This document shows, one piece after another, positions 44,460 to 53,999 of a stretch of 64,000 nt of DNA. The notes under the pieces are model-generated. The model worked only from the letters and a program-made list of their open reading frames with translations. It was not told where the DNA came from and ran no database searches. Each line of letters opens with the position of its first letter. Position 1 is the stretch's first letter. This stretch comes from JABDBL01 sp963845445 (GTDB lineage Bacteria > Cyanobacteriota > Vampirovibrionia > Obscuribacterales > Obscuribacteraceae), in NCBI GenBank assembly GCA_963845445.1, contig CAWJSE010000003.1:866198-930197 (forward strand), given 5' to 3'. The position numbers and the translations under genes are program-made.

Positions 44460-45941
44460 CTACAAACTTACGTATCTCAGTGTCTCTTGAGCACCCTTTT
44501 CGTATAGCATTTTGAGTAGCATTTCCAGTTCTTTAACAAATTTTTCTGCTTTGCCAAGATCGCCAAAAATGTCTGTCAGCTCAAGTAAAGGTATTGGGTT
44601 TTCTTTGTGTTTTTTGACTATGGCAGTCAATTTTTCCGCTTGTAGATCGTTAATTGGTATTTCGTTGCCTTGCTCGTCTGTTCCATAAAGAAAGCGTATC
44701 CAGCTAGCCACACATAATGTCAATCTTTGAGTGGGCCCGCCTTTTGCTAATTGTTCAGCAATAGACGGCAAAATGAATTTAGGCATTTTGGCCGAACCAT
44801 CCATACAAATGCGCAGAGCTTGATCTTTAATAGTCTCATTAGCAAAGCGCTCCATCAGGCTCTTTTTGTATTCAGCAAGATTTACACCAAAGATATTTCC
44901 AACTAAGGGCGTTATTTCTATATTCATCAAGTCTTGCAGATAGGGAATAAATTCAGGCGCTTGCGCTATTTCATAAATGTATCTATATCCGCATAGATAG
45001 CCTAAATAGCCCATAGCTGAGTGGGTGGCATTGAGCAAACGAATTTTCATTTTTTCGTATGGCGCTACGTCTTTTGTAAATTGCACGCCAAATTTTTCTA
45101 AAGCTGGTCTACCGGCAGGAAAATGGTCTTCGATTACCCATTGTCTGAAAGGTTCAGCAACTACTGGAAAAGCATCCTCTAAGCCGAAAGTATCACGCAC
45201 AAATTGGCGCTCAGCATCTGTAGTAGCCGGCGTGATACGGTCCACCATACAATTGGGGAAAGCCACGTTTTGCTCTATCCATTTTGCCAGTTCTTTGTTT
45301 TTCTCATTGCAGAAAGTAAGCAAGGTGCGTTTTGCCACCTGACCATTGCCTTGCAAATTGTCACAAGACAATACTGTAAAAGGTGGCACACCCGCTTTGC
45401 GGCGACGTTCTAAACCTTGGGCCAAATAGCCAAAAATTGTTTGTGGTTTATTGGGATTCTTTAAGTCATTTTTTATAGCGGGATGATTGAGGTCTAATTC
45501 TCCGCTGCCTTGATGAAAATAATATCCTCCTTCAGTAGCAGTAAGAGTAACAATTTTAATAGCTAAGTCAGCCATTTTTTTAAAAACTTCTTCCGGGTTT
45601 TCATAGCCAAAAATATAAGTTTTTAAAGAACCAATTATGCGTGCTGAACTTTTATCTCCGCTTTTTTCAACTAGCATATATAGGCAGTCTTGAGCATTAA
45701 GAGCCTTATTCATAGCCGCATCTTGCGGCATAATGCCCACACCGCAAATTGCCCAATCTTTTACTCCCGACTGCAGAACTTCGTCTAAATATAGAGCTTG
45801 GTGTGAGCGGTGAAAAGCACCAACACCTATGTGTAGAATGCCTTCACTGGTTGCGGCGCGATCGTAGCTTGGGCATTTTACATTTTTGGGTGGATTCTTT
45901 AATAAGCTATTGGAAATTTGAACAGTGCTTGTTTGAGTCAT
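44460..45941 (-). CDS. mannitol 2-dehydrogenase / fructuronate reductase family enzyme
   Basis: 493 residues. NAD(P)-dependent polyol dehydrogenase. N-terminal EGILHIGVGAFHRSHQALYL is the Rossmann and family signature. The catalytic region FVRDTFGLEDAFPVVAEPFRQWVIEDHF is at ~247-275, with the Lys-containing RLLNATHSAMGYLGYLCG at ~310-327. Interconverts mannitol and fructose, or an equivalent, feeding the nearby fructokinase-like PfkB. Start inferred at MTQTST without a strong SD. Confidence 0.9.
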   Translation of the reverse strand: MTQTSTVQISNSLLKNPPKNVKCPSYDRAATSEGILHIGVGAFHRSHQALYLDEVLQSGVKDWAICGVGIMPQDAAMNKALNAQDCLYMLVEKSGDKSSARIIGSLKTYIFGYENPEEVFKKMADLAIKIVTLTATEGGYYFHQGSGELDLNHPAIKNDLKNPNKPQTIFGYLAQGLERRRKAGVPPFTVLSCDNLQGNGQVAKRTLLTFCNEKNKELAKWIEQNVAFPNCMVDRITPATTDAERQFVRDTFGLEDAFPVVAEPFRQWVIEDHFPAGRPALEKFGVQFTKDVAPYEKMKIRLLNATHSAMGYLGYLCGYRYIYEIAQAPEFIPYLQDLMNIEITPLVGNIFGVNLAEYKKSLMERFANETIKDQALRICMDGSAKMPKFILPSIAEQLAKGGPTQRLTLCVASWIRFLYGTDEQGNEIPINDLQAEKLTAIVKKHKENPIPLLELTDIFGDLGKAEKFVKELEMLLKMLYEKGAQETLRYVSL

Positions 45942-46246
45942 TTTTTATTACCTGCAAATTGGCAATGTGAAATTTAGAAGTGCAGATTCAATGACTGCAC
46001 AGAAAAAATATTGAACAGATATTACACTAAGCCAAGTCCATAAATGCACAAGTTAGGGCTACTTAAACTAAGCTCTTGCCTTTATTTGCTTATAGTCAGT
46101 ACTAATAGGTAAAAAGTACCTTATTGCCAAGCTCAAATATTTTGTCTCACTCTTAAGCAGTCAGAGGAGGTTTTTCTTGACATCAACTTTATGCCTAATG
46201 CCCCTTGTTTTTATAAGCTTCAGAGATTAACCATAGCGGCATACCA

Positions 46247-46298
46247 CAAATAAAAAAAGAAAAGGACCCGAAAACGCTAGTGGCGTCTTCGGGTCCTT
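46247..46298 (-). terminator. terminator of the 581-aa repeat protein gene
   Basis: Perfect AAGGACCCGAA (46262-46272) and TTCGGGTCCTT (46288-46298), then TTCTTTTTTTATTT on the minus strand. Confidence 0.92.
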
Positions 46299-46341
46299 GC
46301 CCAGCGGTGACGATAACAGGATTTCCCGGATGAGCATGGTT

Positions 46342-48087
46342 CTACGACACCGGCGGGCGCCGCCAACGCTCGGGATTTTTGAAGTCCCTGGCTCGAACAT
46401 GGCGCAGCACCCATTCCAGTTCGTCATCCCAGTCGTCGCCAATGTGGTCGATGTGGCACTGGAACCGGCGGATTTCACTGCGGGGAATGCCCTCGCGGGC
46501 AAATGTCCTAGCCTCCTCAGCGTCCTCAAAGGCGTATATTGAAACATCGTCTTGGGGGACATCGACCACCGAACAGTCGCCCAGCTCATCCTCACGATTG
46601 ACGGGGAAAAGAAGGCCGATACCGACTTCAATCGGCTCGCACCGTCCGCCTCCTGTCCAGAGCTTGGCGATCACTGCCCGCACTCGTCGCTGCCGCTCAT
46701 TGAGTACTGGTGGACGGGCTTCCTGCGCCTCGCGGATGAGTCGCTGCGGCTCAATATCGAGCACTTCGCCGAGGGGCTTATTCTCCAATGCCGCCAGGTA
46801 AAGCGGCCAATAGCGCGGTTCAATAGCCTTCTTGACCAGCCTCCGGTAATTCTGCCATTCGGTTCCTCGAGGACATGCCTCGGGCAGGGAACAGCCAGGC
46901 TGGCCGTTGGCCATCCACCGCTTATCGCCTTCGGTAACCCAACGGAAGACCCCCACGATGTCGCTGGCGTATTGGCGGGCATAGTCCCGGATCTCGTCCA
47001 TAGTCAGCCCCTCCAGGCCGGCGGTGAAGGTGTCCCAGAATCCCATTGGGATGCTGTCCGAAATCAGCCAGGATTCCGGATCACGACCGGCAGGCAGCTT
47101 CTTAAATCCGTTGGTCAGCCATCTAGAGCCAGTCGCTGCGTCCGTCATCCAGCGGAAGGGGACCGTCTGATGAAAAGTCACCAGACAGGGATGGAAATTG
47201 TTGATTGTAAGGCCGACCAGGCTGTCCAGAAAAGCCCGCCTGCGCTCGGGAAAAATGTCGGACATCTGTCGCTCGAGCTTCGCTTCGACAAGTGAGCTAG
47301 GGTCGATACCCCCGTCGCCGCTGGGACTCCAGCGCATGATATGCGGACGAGCATTCGGTCTTAGGAAATACTCGCCCGTGGTGAGATATTCCTCCCCATA
47401 CTCGTCGAGAATCCAATGGAAGTCTTTGCGCACGCTCAGCATATAGTCCATAGCAAAATGCAGGAGGGCGTGGGCGTTGATAATGACTTTGCCTTTCAGA
47501 GAATGGCAAAATCCCTGCCAATACCCCAGGGGAACCAGGGCATAGGGATACTGCAAGCGTTCCTCCTTTGCGGGGGGCTGCACTGGGAAGGCCACCAAAT
47601 CGCCATCGGTAAGCCATTCTCTGCCCTCCGCGTCCGTTACCCGTTGGAAGGGGTAAGACACCAGCACGGCAGTGCCAATCGGTAGGGTTGCCAGCCCCGC
47701 GAAATTGAAGGACCGTTCCTTCTTTTCGCTGAAGCCCGGGAGAACCAAAGACACCCTTTGAGTGGTGCCCGGCAATCCCGCTCCTATTAAAGGAGTGGCG
47801 CGCTCAGCCACCACGATAGATTCGCCGCTCGAGAATTTGGCAGTGAGGATGGGCAGGTCAAAGTTTTGCGCCAAGCGGCTTTCGCAGACGGGGTGCCCGT
47901 CCATATAGACTTGGTGCACCGGCGCATCGCGGAGAAAACCGAAAGGCCGCTTTCCTTCTTTTAGCGTGGAAGTGATATGAAGCTCCCTGGGAGTTGCCTC
48001 CGTGAGGATGAGCTGGGCTCCGCCCTTGAGCATAGATCGAAGGCTGATGGCCTTGTCGCGAGACGTGGTCAGAAGCTGGTTGGACAT
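46342..48087 (-). CDS. GC-rich protein with internal repeats
   Basis: 581 residues from ATG 48087 (AAAGGAT). At least four copies of a short motif are visible: FQRVTDAEGREWLTDG (~153), FHWILDEYGEEYLTTG (~222), FRWMTDAATGSRWLTNG (~318) and FRWVTEGDKRWMANG (~400). Two of them lie in longer repeats that continue into PLGYWQGF or PMGFWDTF. No signal peptide or membrane segment. The C-terminal ~170 residues are charged and lack the motif. Not a family I know; the repeats suggest a beta-rich modular binding protein (inference). Confidence 0.6.
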   Translation of the reverse strand: MSNQLLTTSRDKAISLRSMLKGGAQLILTEATPRELHITSTLKEGKRPFGFLRDAPVHQVYMDGHPVCESRLAQNFDLPILTAKFSSGESIVVAERATPLIGAGLPGTTQRVSLVLPGFSEKKERSFNFAGLATLPIGTAVLVSYPFQRVTDAEGREWLTDGDLVAFPVQPPAKEERLQYPYALVPLGYWQGFCHSLKGKVIINAHALLHFAMDYMLSVRKDFHWILDEYGEEYLTTGEYFLRPNARPHIMRWSPSGDGGIDPSSLVEAKLERQMSDIFPERRRAFLDSLVGLTINNFHPCLVTFHQTVPFRWMTDAATGSRWLTNGFKKLPAGRDPESWLISDSIPMGFWDTFTAGLEGLTMDEIRDYARQYASDIVGVFRWVTEGDKRWMANGQPGCSLPEACPRGTEWQNYRRLVKKAIEPRYWPLYLAALENKPLGEVLDIEPQRLIREAQEARPPVLNERQRRVRAVIAKLWTGGGRCEPIEVGIGLLFPVNREDELGDCSVVDVPQDDVSIYAFEDAEEARTFAREGIPRSEIRRFQCHIDHIGDDWDDELEWVLRHVRARDFKNPERWRRPPVS

Positions 48088-48489
48088 GGGGGGATCCTTT
48101 CAGGCGGAAAATTCGAGGCTCAATTGCCCGCCACTCGTGAACCTACCGCAATAGCCACGCCAGATGTATGTCGCCGAACCACCTTTGTGGCCGCCGGAAA
48201 ACATTCATTAAGCGCAATTTTCGTTCTTTCAGTAGGAGTCTACGCAGACTGGAGAGGGGGCAATATTGATTTCACTATGGAAGTTTTTCCAAACGAAGTC
48301 AATATACGTCGGACATGCCACTTGGAGTAAGACTTCAATTGGAGAAGCTCTTGTTCTTTGCAAGATGGCTATTAATCCCTTTTACTGTACTAACGACATT
48401 AAAGAAAATTTCTATGATTTTGAGCTGTTTTACATTATCAAATGCCGCTTTGCAACTTAGCGGAGCTCGCGTCAAGATGATTATGCTTC

Positions 48490-48595
48490 GTCGAAGTTCA
48501 AGTCGCCCTCATGAGACTGCTTATCGACCGGCTCGTCCGAGAGGGAATGCCCCATAGAACAAGATTGCTTGTGGTCAGTTCAGACAAGACCGTCG
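48490..48595 (+). pseudogene. remnant of a fourth small-family gene
   Basis: The plus frame VEVQVALMRLLIDRLVREGM, then RTRLLVVSSDK, matches IEVQIALLGLLVDSLEREGI of member 3 almost position by position. The rest of the gene is deleted and the family terminator follows at once. Upstream, the helix is interrupted by a stop. Confidence 0.7.
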
Positions 48596-48645
48596 GGGGG
48601 TCGAGAAAACCTCTTCTCTCCCGGCGGTTTTTTATTTTCTATGAA
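48590..48645 (+). terminator. terminator retained after the family remnant
   Basis: CCGTCGGGGGGTCGAGAA pairs imperfectly with TTCTCTCCCGGCGG, then TTTTTTATTTTCTAT, as after member 3. Confidence 0.8.
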
Positions 48646-48728
48646 GATGGCGATAAGTCAGCATGTAAGCAATGGAAGGCAGAAGCTATTGGAGAAGGGC
48701 TCAGCACAAATCCAACTTCGGCATGCGA

Positions 48729-49067
48729 TCAAGTTGGGTGAATTGCTGTTTCGATTACACTGGCAATCCAGTCATTTAGACTTTTATTTTCGGCGGCTGC
48801 CGCAATCACTGCTGTTTCATGCACTGCAGGATCAAGCCGTAAGTTGAACCGTCCTGAGAATTCACGGAACGGTTGAATCTGCTTTTCTTTACATAGGTCC
48901 AGAAAGACTTTTAGCGACTTGCGTCCTTCCTTAACTAACTCATCAATACTTTTAGCATAAAAATCAGCACCACCGGCTAAACCTAGGAATTCTCCTCGGA
49001 ACATACCAATTTCTGGATCCAGAGAAACTACGGCTTTATGTTTATCAATCTCAATCACATTCTTCAT
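48729..49067 (-). CDS. hicB: HicB antitoxin
   Basis: 112 residues from ATG 49067, whose ATGA overlaps the hicA stop. RNase-H-like half KAVVSLDPEIGMFRGEFLGL, then FYAKSIDELVKEGRKSLKVF; the C-terminal RHH-like half GRFNLRLDPAVHETAVIAAA, then ENKSLNDWIASVIE, binds DNA. The frame also opens at 49094. Confidence 0.9.
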   Translation of the reverse strand: MKNVIEIDKHKAVVSLDPEIGMFRGEFLGLAGGADFYAKSIDELVKEGRKSLKVFLDLCKEKQIQPFREFSGRFNLRLDPAVHETAVIAAAAENKSLNDWIASVIETAIHPT

Positions 49068-49318
49068 GGTTTTACTCCGTGGCTTTCTAGCCATTTTTTT
49101 ATACTTACAATAGCGCCCTTGTCCGTATTTGGTGATGGATGTGGACGGTGGAATACTCGAACCTCATTAAATAGAAAAACGCCTATTCGTGAACCTTCTC
49201 TTTCACTAACTTCGGCCCCTAATGCGATAAATAGGGACTCAATATCTGACCATTTCACTGAACTATTTACCGGTCGAGCAAATATTTTAGCCAATGTCGC
49301 ACGATGCTTTTTGTTCAT
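49064..49318 (-). CDS. hicA: HicA mRNA interferase toxin
   Basis: 84 residues. KWSDIESLFIALGAEVSERE, then GSRIGVFLFNEVRVFHRPHP with the catalytic His in FHRPHP, and the terminal IKKWLESHGVKP are standard HicA. Upstream of hicB, as usual for this pair. Confidence 0.92.
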   Translation of the reverse strand: MNKKHRATLAKIFARPVNSSVKWSDIESLFIALGAEVSEREGSRIGVFLFNEVRVFHRPHPSPNTDKGAIVSIKKWLESHGVKP

Positions 49319-49982
49319 CTGCCAATAGTACCATAAAATAGTACCAGCGACAATATGTTTTTTAATACCTTTCTCAATTGGTTGGATTTTTATATGCTAT
49401 ATGAGCTATGGGTAAATAGAGCAGAGCGAAAATTAGGATTTGTATTAGCGATTCACGACCATAAGCTGGCGGAGCTGCGCTAGGTTTGTTGGGTCTTTTT
49501 TAGAATTGTATTTGGCATTACTTGTCATTAATAAAAAGAGCGCTGATTTTTCTAAGTATCTGGGTACCATCGACTAAAGCTTTTTACGGCCAAAGATATT
49601 AAATGCTGAGCAAGTTTATATAAAATATTGTCAAGATTGCTTTTGCCTCGTTATTTTATCTAGTTTAAAAGGGTCTCCCAATTTCGATGTCAGAAGGAAC
49701 CTTTACCAGCTACTAGCAAAGCACGCCACCAATTCATATGTTGCCGGTTGCTGGTCAAGGTCTCAGTGGGAGAGCTACACAATCGTTGAGCTACGACCCT
49801 TGGAGACGGGCTGTATAAGTCCGTTGCATCTTCACTCTTTGCCTAAGGAGAAACGCAAGATGAGAGTATGCTGAGCTCGTCTGGAGCGCAAGGCAGTGAG
49901 GATTCACCGATTGTGAGTTGTTTGGTACGGGTCGAACACGGTTCAGGTGTTTTGATCACAACATCGGACAGGAGCTTTCCCA
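49319..49982. other. gap and leader region before the glucanotransferase gene
   Basis: About 660 bases. The first ~350 are AT-rich with nothing recognised. From ~49680 the sequence becomes GC-rich. At 49849-49871 a strong SD (TAAGGAG) precedes ATG AGA GTA TGC TGA, a four-codon frame, with a second short frame starting at 49868. A leader-peptide role is possible but unproven. Confidence 0.35.
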
Positions 49983-51671
49983 ATGCAGAAGCACATGCGT
50001 CGGCAACTCGGTCTGCTGGTTCCGGTCTCCATGCTGGCCGGCGGGCACGGTATCGGTACCACAGCAGCACTAATCAAGGTGCTAGACTTCTGCGCCGATC
50101 ATCGTATCGGCGCAGTTGGCATCCTTCCTAATGGTGACAGTGGCTTTGATCCAAGCCCGTATAGTGGGATAGATATCAGAGCCCTCTGCCCCAGACACTT
50201 GCACATGGAACCAGGTTGGATACCTGGGCTCACCAAGGAGGGACACTTCCTCAATGACCATCCCTTCCTGAAGAAGGGACTCAACAGTGGAAGCGTTAAC
50301 TACCCGATCGTCGACGGGCTGAATATGACCACGCTGTGGCGGGCATTCGAGCAGCTCGAGACGAATTGTCCCCCAGAGGAGCATGAGTTTGTTTGTCGGC
50401 AGCGGAATTTCGTCACCGACAATCAGGACTGGTTGAGGGTGTACACCCTCTTCCGGGTGCTGATGGAGCAGCACCACCATTGTGACTTCAGGCAATGGCC
50501 CGGCGCCACTACTTATGAGCAAGCAGAACGCCGGCTTGACGAACTCGACAGCCCTGAGAGGAAGGCCATCCAGAAAAACCGCGCTTTCCACGAGTATGTG
50601 CAAGGGGTTGCCGATCACCAGTGGCTGATAGTCAAAGCTCATGCTGAACGGCTGGGCATCCAACTTTTCGGTGACATCCCCTATAGCATGAGCCGGCGGA
50701 GTACGGCTCTTTGGGGTCCTGACCGAGATCTCTTCTGGCCAGATTGGTCAGGTGGAGCGCCAGCTGAGCCTGAATTCGTGGGCAATTTATTTCTCGCTCT
50801 CATCGGGCAGAATTGGGGCGGACTGGTACCGCTCTGGACTGAACGCGAGAAAGAGGTGTTGGCATGGTGGGGAAGACGCATCGCAAGCCACGCCCGGTAC
50901 TTTCATGGCTTCAAATTCGATCACCAGCTAGGGCTTCACCGGCAGTGGTGCCTGCCATTGGATCCGGGTCCAGACCAGATGTTGCTTGAGCTCAGCCGCG
51001 ATGAAGTGCTTCAATTGACAGGAGGGCACCTGCCGAAGTTTATCCCTCGTGGGGATGACACGGTGGAGGACAGGGAGCTGAACAGGCTGGAAGGAAGGAG
51101 GAGAACTGCGGCGATCATGGCCATGGCAAGGGAGCTTGGCATCGACGTCTTCTTTGAGGCGCTCGGTGTGGTACCAGACTATGTTCGGCCGACCCTGGAC
51201 GAGCTGGGGGCAGCACGGATCATTATTCCGCACTGGGAACCGCTTGAGGGAGACGATTACCCTTCAATGTCAGGCTACCCCCTCAACAGCGTAACAATGT
51301 GGGGTACGCACGACCAGAAGCCACTGCGCATGAGCTATGAACAGATGTTGAAGCATAAGGATGAGCACCGGCAGCGTGAGTTGAGGCGCATGATGCGTTT
51401 GATCAATGTGCAGGAGGCGCCTGCCAGCTATACCGTGGCCCTGCACACGGGTTTTCACGGGTCGCTAATGCGATCATCCGCCCATACTGTGTTCTTTTAC
51501 GCACCGTCCCTGTTCGCAACCGAAATCGACCTCAATCGTCCAGGCACAGTGCAGGACTGTTGGACAGGCCGTTTCGACCGCGAATTCGGCGACTACGTCA
51601 ATGACCCCATAGCAGGTCCATTCCTGCTCGGGCTCGCGCGCCTTGTTGAAGAGACCGGGCGAGACGGGTGA
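49983..51671 (+). CDS. malQ: divergent 4-alpha-glucanotransferase (GH77)
   Basis: 562 residues from ATG 49983 (GGAG 7 bases upstream). Rearranges alpha-1,4-glucans (amylomaltase). The three catalytic carboxylates are placed correctly: FKFDHQLGL (nucleophile Asp near 313, for the usual R.DH.RG), FFEALGVVPDYV (acid/base Glu near 392, for the usual EDLG), and WGTHDQKPL (Asp near 443, for the usual HDN). Each motif has substitutions at normally fixed neighbours, so the enzyme is divergent and may have altered specificity. GC-rich, unlike both neighbours. Confidence 0.85.
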   Translation: MQKHMRRQLGLLVPVSMLAGGHGIGTTAALIKVLDFCADHRIGAVGILPNGDSGFDPSPYSGIDIRALCPRHLHMEPGWIPGLTKEGHFLNDHPFLKKGLNSGSVNYPIVDGLNMTTLWRAFEQLETNCPPEEHEFVCRQRNFVTDNQDWLRVYTLFRVLMEQHHHCDFRQWPGATTYEQAERRLDELDSPERKAIQKNRAFHEYVQGVADHQWLIVKAHAERLGIQLFGDIPYSMSRRSTALWGPDRDLFWPDWSGGAPAEPEFVGNLFLALIGQNWGGLVPLWTEREKEVLAWWGRRIASHARYFHGFKFDHQLGLHRQWCLPLDPGPDQMLLELSRDEVLQLTGGHLPKFIPRGDDTVEDRELNRLEGRRRTAAIMAMARELGIDVFFEALGVVPDYVRPTLDELGAARIIIPHWEPLEGDDYPSMSGYPLNSVTMWGTHDQKPLRMSYEQMLKHKDEHRQRELRRMMRLINVQEAPASYTVALHTGFHGSLMRSSAHTVFFYAPSLFATEIDLNRPGTVQDCWTGRFDREFGDYVNDPIAGPFLLGLARLVEETGRDG

Positions 51672-51739
51672 ACTAGGCTGCGCGCCACTGGCCTCAAGTA
51701 GCAATGGGGCCTAGTTTCGCATCATGTCCGAATCGAAGA

Positions 51740-51790
51740 TCCGATCCGGGTAGCGATATCCGGATCGGACTTTCTCACTAATTTTTTATT
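51740..51790 (+). terminator. terminator of the glucanotransferase gene
   Basis: TCCGATCCGG (51740-51749) and CCGGATCGGA (51760-51769) are perfect arms, then CTTTCTCACTAATTTTTTATTTT, which also meets the end of the convergent oxidoreductase gene. Confidence 0.82.
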
Positions 51791-53933
51791 TTGTACCAAA
51801 AAGATTTTTAACTTGAGTGATTGAATACAAACAATTAGCAAATTGTGCACGGCTGAGCAATGTCTGTGTTTGCTTTGACATAACGCCATTTTCACTTATT
51901 TCAATAGACATTTTTTCTTTGCCCTTTATTTTTGCTTTTTCATTGTGAAATAATTTTGCCAAGGCATATTCAGCGTCTTTCGCTGAGATGATCGCGTCAG
52001 GATAAAAGTGCAAATGCTTATCTCCGCCTGGCATAATGCCCGCTATGGCTAAATATTGAGCGGCGGCAAAAGCAGGATGTGCTGGTGAAATATCACTGAA
52101 CCAATAAATGGGGACGCCTGTTTCTATAAGCACGCGTTGAAAATCACGCAATGTCTCTAAATCACCAAAAACATATTCAGGACTAATTTTATGGCGCAGG
52201 CAATAATGGCTCAGGGCTCCCTGCGCCTCGCCAATAGCCCATTCAATAGGATGCAGACGGTAGGCGCCATTGGTAATATGGGTAACGCCAATATTTTTGC
52301 AAGCTGGCAATAGTCCATTAAAATTTTCCGGAATAAGACTACCCAGTGGAATTTGAAACGGTTTGCTTGCTTGTCCAGCTCCCGGAATTTCTTCGTGCCC
52401 ATGAATATCTATAGGATAAAGTCCAATGCCCACAGAATCTGTAAAGTCCTTTGCTCTACTGCCACTATTAAAGCTACTGGCTATGTCTTGTTCAACCACT
52501 GTATATTTTGTCCGAGCACGCCTTGATTCACGTACATAGGGATGTTTAGAGAAGCCATCGCTAGTGCCCATAATATCCTGTCGCAAAGCTAATTCCGGAT
52601 ATCCTTTACCGCCGTCATCGCGTGGTGCTTCTGTCTGCAACCAATACAAGAAGCCCAGGCTAACTAGCTTACCCAAGGCAAGGTACTCGGCTTGGGTTTG
52701 AGCGGGCTGGTCAATAATATTGTGCGCACGCACGTCATTGCCTGACCAATTGATCATAGCTATATCATTGGCATAATCACCATCAGGAAAATAGCTTTTA
52801 TCAATCAGTCGTCTGTATGTCCAGAAGGGCAGCAATTCTTGTTTGCCTTCAGCGGTATCTCTAGATGACTCGACAAACATTTTATAACCGTCAAAAGAAA
52901 ACTGGCTAGACTGCAGCAGGTTATCGTATAAGGGCGGCTTATCTATTGTATGGTTTTCGCCAGGGCGTAACTCAACAGCAAACGGATAAGTAAAGTCTTG
53001 CACATTATCGGGATTAGGCGTTGGTGGGGCGTGCGGCTCGCCTGTCTGCTCTTTGCTTTCTGCGCCTGAGCTATAAGAAGTATTGGAGAGTGCCAGCAAG
53101 TCACCAAACTCGGTGGCATCAATAAACAACTTTGCTCGCACACAAATATGTTCTTCGGTATCAAGATTAACCAGATAAACTGATTTTAGAGGCTGGCTAT
53201 TGTTGACAAGCAAGGGGAAAAAGTTTCTTCTTGCCTTTAACCGAAAAGGCTTATGCCTGTATAGTATCTTTAATGACGAACTAGCTAAGGCGGGAGACAA
53301 GATAATGTCTATCTCAGAAAGTGCTATTTTTGGTTCAAAAGCCAATCTGCTCACCCAACAATTACCGGGGTTAAGATGTCTTTCATTGCTGATCGGCAAA
53401 TATATTTGCTCTTTGTCCGGCTTATTGGCTAATTTATGATGGCTTTTGTAATTATTGCGTATAGCATGGCGTAGTTTTTGATAGTTATCCGTACATCCGC
53501 TACTCTCAACTAAATAATTTTCATCAAGAGCTGATACACCTTGAGCAGTAGCCTGCCCCCCTAACCAATCGGTTTCTTCAGATAAAACAACGCGAAGGCT
53601 TTTTTTTGCATTTTGCTTTTGATCCAATTGCCAGACTTTTAAAGCAGCTGCCACTCCACCCAAGCCACCGCCAGCTATAAAGATGTCACAGTGGATGGTT
53701 TTATATGGTTTGCCAAATTCAATTGTTTTAATTGCTGCGTTTGGATTAATGGTGTTTACTGAAGCAATATCAACTAATTGAATACTGTTATTTTCGCTTT
53801 GCTTTTTAATGCTCATTGATTTTTTTTGCTTGGTATTTAACCAGTCTTGTGTCTGAGCTTTAAGTGCAGGACAAAGTACAAAAATAATAAGCACATAACT
53901 CAGGCAATTCCAGCCGACAATAAATCTTCTCAC
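51786..53933 (-). CDS. FAD-dependent oxidoreductase, exported
   Basis: 715 residues. N-terminal hydrophobic segment (~8-25) looks like a signal peptide or anchor. FAD-binding DIFIAGGGLGGVAAALKVWQ is at ~83-102, followed by EETDWLGGQATAQGVSALDE, typical of the FAD_oxidored family (PF12831). The C-terminal ~100 residues include a region of SLH-like or dockerin-like short repeats that I cannot assign. Substrate unknown. Divergent from kdsC. Confidence 0.8.
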   Translation of the reverse strand: MRRFIVGWNCLSYVLIIFVLCPALKAQTQDWLNTKQKKSMSIKKQSENNSIQLVDIASVNTINPNAAIKTIEFGKPYKTIHCDIFIAGGGLGGVAAALKVWQLDQKQNAKKSLRVVLSEETDWLGGQATAQGVSALDENYLVESSGCTDNYQKLRHAIRNNYKSHHKLANKPDKEQIYLPISNERHLNPGNCWVSRLAFEPKIALSEIDIILSPALASSSLKILYRHKPFRLKARRNFFPLLVNNSQPLKSVYLVNLDTEEHICVRAKLFIDATEFGDLLALSNTSYSSGAESKEQTGEPHAPPTPNPDNVQDFTYPFAVELRPGENHTIDKPPLYDNLLQSSQFSFDGYKMFVESSRDTAEGKQELLPFWTYRRLIDKSYFPDGDYANDIAMINWSGNDVRAHNIIDQPAQTQAEYLALGKLVSLGFLYWLQTEAPRDDGGKGYPELALRQDIMGTSDGFSKHPYVRESRRARTKYTVVEQDIASSFNSGSRAKDFTDSVGIGLYPIDIHGHEEIPGAGQASKPFQIPLGSLIPENFNGLLPACKNIGVTHITNGAYRLHPIEWAIGEAQGALSHYCLRHKISPEYVFGDLETLRDFQRVLIETGVPIYWFSDISPAHPAFAAAQYLAIAGIMPGGDKHLHFYPDAIISAKDAEYALAKLFHNEKAKIKGKEKMSIEISENGVMSKQTQTLLSRAQFANCLYSITQVKNLFGTK

Positions 53934-53999
53934 GATATCTTATATACTACTTTCTATTGCGACCGTTCTTATAGTAATAAGCTCTCATAGTAATAAAAA

